A stretch of DNA of 30,652 bases. It comes from JBBDIP01 sp050260675. GTDB lineage: Bacteria > Bacillota > Sulfobacillia > Fermentithermobacillales > Fermentithermobacillaceae. Every line of letters starts with the position of its first letter. Position 1 is the first letter of the stretch. The notes below the pieces were generated by a model, which worked only from the letters and a program-made list of their open reading frames with translations, searched no databases and had not been told where the DNA came from. A program made the position numbers and the translations under genes. Below are positions 28,731-30,652 of this stretch, in pieces. The stretch is from NCBI GenBank assembly GCA_050260675.1, contig JBLNCN010000006.1, positions 1 to 30,652 of the forward strand, written 5' to 3'.

Positions 28731-29774
28731 TTACCACAAGAGCACGGTCTGCCGCAACTCCTCTGCCCTCACCATGAAGTAGCTAACGCTCCCGATATCA
28801 GCGGGATAACCGGGCAAGGTGCAGGTATCCACGCCTTTCGGGAAAGCAAGCGCGATTGAAAAGGCTATCCCGGGACGCAAGAGAAGAGGAATATCGGTGT
28901 CGATGCACTTGCCGAGCGCGTAGAACACGAGGGGTGATCGCAAGAGTCCCGCTGGCGACAGGGCCCTGCCGAACGCGGCCTTCAGGAACTCACGCTGTCG
29001 CTCCACGCGTCCCAGGTCCGCTCCCGCACCGCCGCGCCAGCGAACGTACTCGAGGGCTTCCTGGCCCGATAATCGCTGCCGTCCCGGTTCAAAGTGGATG
29101 TGCAGATCCTGGTAAGGGTCATCGTACGACATGCGAGTCTCGATGTTCACTGTCACGCCGCCCAAAGCGTCGACAACCTTTGGAAAGCCCTCGAAGTCGG
29201 CCTTCAGGAAGTAGTCGATGCGCAGGCCGGTCAGGTCGCTTGCGGCCTGCTTCGCCAGGGCGGTTCCGCCGTAGGCGTAGGCCGCGTTGATCTTCTGGTA
29301 CCCATGCTTATCCAGACGCACTCGGGTATCCCTGGGGATGGACATAAGGTGAAGTCTGCCGGACACGGCGTTATAGTTCAGGAGCATGATGGTATCGGAG
29401 CGACCGCGATCCCCGTTTCGCTCGTCCACGCCGAGGAGCAGGATGTTGATATCCCGCTTGTTCACAACCTTGCCTCCGGAAGCCTCGAAGCGGTCAGGCC
29501 GGAGTATCGCCTGGACGCGGGGATAGCATAGAAGGCACAGCAGGAGCGCTGATACCCACAAGATGATTGGGTTTAGGCGGCGCTTCCTGCGCGGCTCCCG
29601 CCGAGACGTCTGCTGCGTCTGTGGCACACGTGCCGTCCATGGCGTCTGCGGCACATGTGCCTGTGCCATCTGCGGCGTCTGCGGAACATATGCCCTCCGC
29701 GCCCTTTGTGTCGTCCGTCCTGTATGTATCGTCTGCTGTGTCGGCGCCGCCCGGAGGCGCGATCTGAATTCCAT
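28731..29774 (-). CDS. LytR-CpsA-Psr (LCP) family cell-wall glycopolymer transferase
   Basis: The protein has 347 residues. The N-terminal ~65 residues are cytoplasmic, Pro/Gln/Thr/Arg-rich and repetitive (VPQTPQMAQAH, VPQTPWTAR, VPQTQQTSR). One membrane segment follows (LNPIILWVSALLLCLLCYP, about 67-85). The extracellular LCP domain shows DINILLLGVDERNGDRGRSDTIML, SIPRDTRV, KINAAYAYGG and YVRWRGG, with the Asp and Arg residues that bind polyprenyl pyrophosphate. It probably moves a glycopolymer from its lipid carrier to peptidoglycan. AGGTGAT lies before the ATG. The next gene is divergent and also envelope-related by family. Confidence 0.92.
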   Translation of the reverse strand: MEFRSRLRAAPTQQTIHTGRTTQRARRAYVPQTPQMAQAHVPQTPWTARVPQTQQTSRREPRRKRRLNPIILWVSALLLCLLCYPRVQAILRPDRFEASGGKVVNKRDINILLLGVDERNGDRGRSDTIMLLNYNAVSGRLHLMSIPRDTRVRLDKHGYQKINAAYAYGGTALAKQAASDLTGLRIDYFLKADFEGFPKVVDALGGVTVNIETRMSYDDPYQDLHIHFEPGRQRLSGQEALEYVRWRGGAGADLGRVERQREFLKAAFGRALSPAGLLRSPLVFYALGKCIDTDIPLLLRPGIAFSIALAFPKGVDTCTLPGYPADIGSVSYFMVRAEELRQTVLLW

Positions 29775-30028
29775 TCCGTATCACCTGGCATACCTGCTTA
29801 TGTATACAACAGATATCGTACACTCGCAGGCAAGCCCTATCTCACGAACGGCCTCGAGGACCCCCGGCGCCTAAGGCGCAATTCGGGGCGCCTTCGAAGC
29901 AAGCCTTCTACCAAAGCACCAGTCCGAAAGCGCCTTACATACTACCACAGCACGCCCTTGTTGGGCAGAGCGAACCGTTCATTTCTGATACCCGTCATAT
30001 CTATCCAGGGAGGCGGAACAACACAATC
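29775..30028. other. Intergenic region between divergent envelope genes
   Basis: This should hold promoters for both the LCP and YdcF-like genes, but no pair with good -35/-10 spacing stands out. GCGCC-TAA-GGCGC (about 29868-29880) and a nearby GGCGCC could form a GC-rich hairpin. Confidence 0.4.
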
Positions 30029-30622
30029 TTGCTCCAGAGATACGTCAAAGCGCTCGCGTACATAATCACTTTGGCCATCATCCTGCCCACCATTGCTGCA
30101 GGTTGGGTTATCTATTCGGGGAGTAAAGCCCAGCCTGGGCCCGCCGATTGCATCATCGTCCTGGGATGCGGCCTCTACGGGTCAACTCCCAGCCCGTTCC
30201 TCATGGCGCGGCTGGATGAAGGCATTCGTCTATATAGTGAGGGATTCGCCAGCAAAATCATTGTCTCAGGAGGCAGGGGTCCGGGCGAAGACATTACTGA
30301 AGCTGAAGCCATGAGGCGGTACCTGATGGAGCGGGGGATCCCTCCCGAGGATATCATCATGGAGGATAGATCGACGTCTACCCTGACGAACCTGCGTTAC
30401 TCCCAAGCACTCATGGAGGATCACGGCCTTAGCAACGCGATCGTAGTCTCCAACGCCTACCATTTGGGTAGATCCAGATTGCTGGCGGGAAGGCTGGGCA
30501 TGGAGGCAACCTTCTCAGGCGTGAGGCTTCTTCAGTTCAGCGACCGCGAACTGAAAGGCCTGATTCGCGAGATCCCTGCCGTCATTCTCTCGTTCTTTGT
30601 CTGGATTCCTCGTCGTGCATGA
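30029..30622 (+). CDS. YdcF/SanA-like DUF218 membrane protein
   Basis: The protein has 197 residues. One N-terminal membrane segment (about 10-30, AYIITLAIILPTIAAGWVIY) is followed by a DUF218 domain: ADCIIVLGCGLYGSTPSPFLMARLDEGIRLY, KIIVSGGRG, EAEAMRRYLMERGIPPEDIIMEDRSTSTLTNLRYS and AIVVSNAYHLGR. Relatives are linked to envelope integrity and vancomycin tolerance (SanA), but the reaction is unknown. The TTG start is about 12 bases after GGGAGGCGG, longer than usual; no better in-frame start is visible. Confidence 0.85.
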   Translation: MLQRYVKALAYIITLAIILPTIAAGWVIYSGSKAQPGPADCIIVLGCGLYGSTPSPFLMARLDEGIRLYSEGFASKIIVSGGRGPGEDITEAEAMRRYLMERGIPPEDIIMEDRSTSTLTNLRYSQALMEDHGLSNAIVVSNAYHLGRSRLLAGRLGMEATFSGVRLLQFSDRELKGLIREIPAVILSFFVWIPRRA

Positions 30623-30652
30623 TTGCCTCGGCCCACTTCACCGCGTCCCTAA
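30582..30652 (-). CDS. Possible 3' end of a minus-strand gene (cut by the window edge)
   Basis: An open minus-strand frame enters from the right edge and ends at a TGA at 30582, reading RDAVKWAEAIMHDEESRQRT and two more residues. It overlaps the end of the YdcF-like gene by 41 bases. The composition looks protein-like, but only 22 codons are seen and no family can be named. Confidence 0.3.
   Translation of the reverse strand, partial: RDAVKWAEAIMHDEESRQRTRE

Noticed and set aside
28519..28737. Minus-strand 72-codon frame overlapping the TM1266-type gene
   Set aside because: It runs through the LCP terminator and the regulatory region in another frame, with no family motif.
1..30652. Restriction-modification, toxin-antitoxin or phage-defence system
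   Set aside because: No gene shows signature motifs of such systems; the single HTH protein without a partner is insufficient.

Overview
The window looks like a chromosomal segment of a G+C-rich anaerobic Bacillota (Firmicutes, Clostridia-like) bacterium. The left edge is the 5' end of a 16S rRNA gene on the minus strand. The regulatory style is Gram-positive: a PyrR-type attenuator, a T-box leader, a Rex-like operator, strong GGAGG ribosome binding sites and several GTG/TTG starts. A [FeFe]-hydrogenase, a TM1266-type protein, a rubredoxin fusion and a ferredoxin-tailed aldo/keto reductase point to an anaerobic, redox-flexible life. This placement is inferred; no species is claimed.

Layout: (1) 1-950: start of the rrn operon with promoter and leader, a 25-bp tandem array, and an excisionase-type HTH gene that ends inside the array. 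(2) 1.3-5.4 kb: a lone MoaD/ThiS-like protein, a membrane-anchored cyclophilin, then an M1-type metallopeptidase coupled to a CocE-type hydrolase. (3) 5.4-10.6 kb: a broken aminoglycoside-phosphotransferase-like gene, then carB and carA under a PyrR-type attenuator, with a divergent SagB-type nitroreductase. (4) 11.5-15.3 kb: a two-gene operon of a complete [FeFe]-hydrogenase and a fusion of the NuoF Fe-S domain with a GltD-like flavoprotein; a Rex-like operator lies at its promoter. (5) 15.4-19.9 kb: alpha-galactosidase, galactokinase, an MGMT-family protein and an Fe-S aldo/keto reductase, all on the minus strand. (6) 20-24.6 kb: a nucleoside-phosphorylase-family enzyme, a rubredoxin/Fer4_19 fusion, an AlkD-like protein, a lipoprotein esterase and a nitronate-monooxygenase-like enzyme. 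(7) 24.6-26.2 kb: an archaeal-type aspartyl-tRNA synthetase under a T-box leader. (8) 26.3-27.8 kb: an A+T-richer DUF1254/DUF1214 gene flanked by imperfect ~60-bp direct repeats. (9) 27.8-30.65 kb: an ECF S-component-like protein, a TM1266-family protein, an LCP-family cell-wall enzyme and a YdcF-like protein.

The genes serve pyrimidine/arginine precursor supply, H2 metabolism tied to NAD(P)H, galactoside breakdown, alkylation-damage repair and cell-wall work. Four items most deserve follow-up. The first is the glutamate-synthase-linked hydrogenase pair with its Rex-like site. The second is the repeat-flanked DUF1254 gene, whose start codon lies in an 11-bp inverted repeat. The third is the T-box with a GAU rather than GAC specifier. 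The fourth is the 25-bp array between a regulator gene and the rRNA promoter. I see no CRISPR array, transposase, integrase, phage gene or recognisable defence island.
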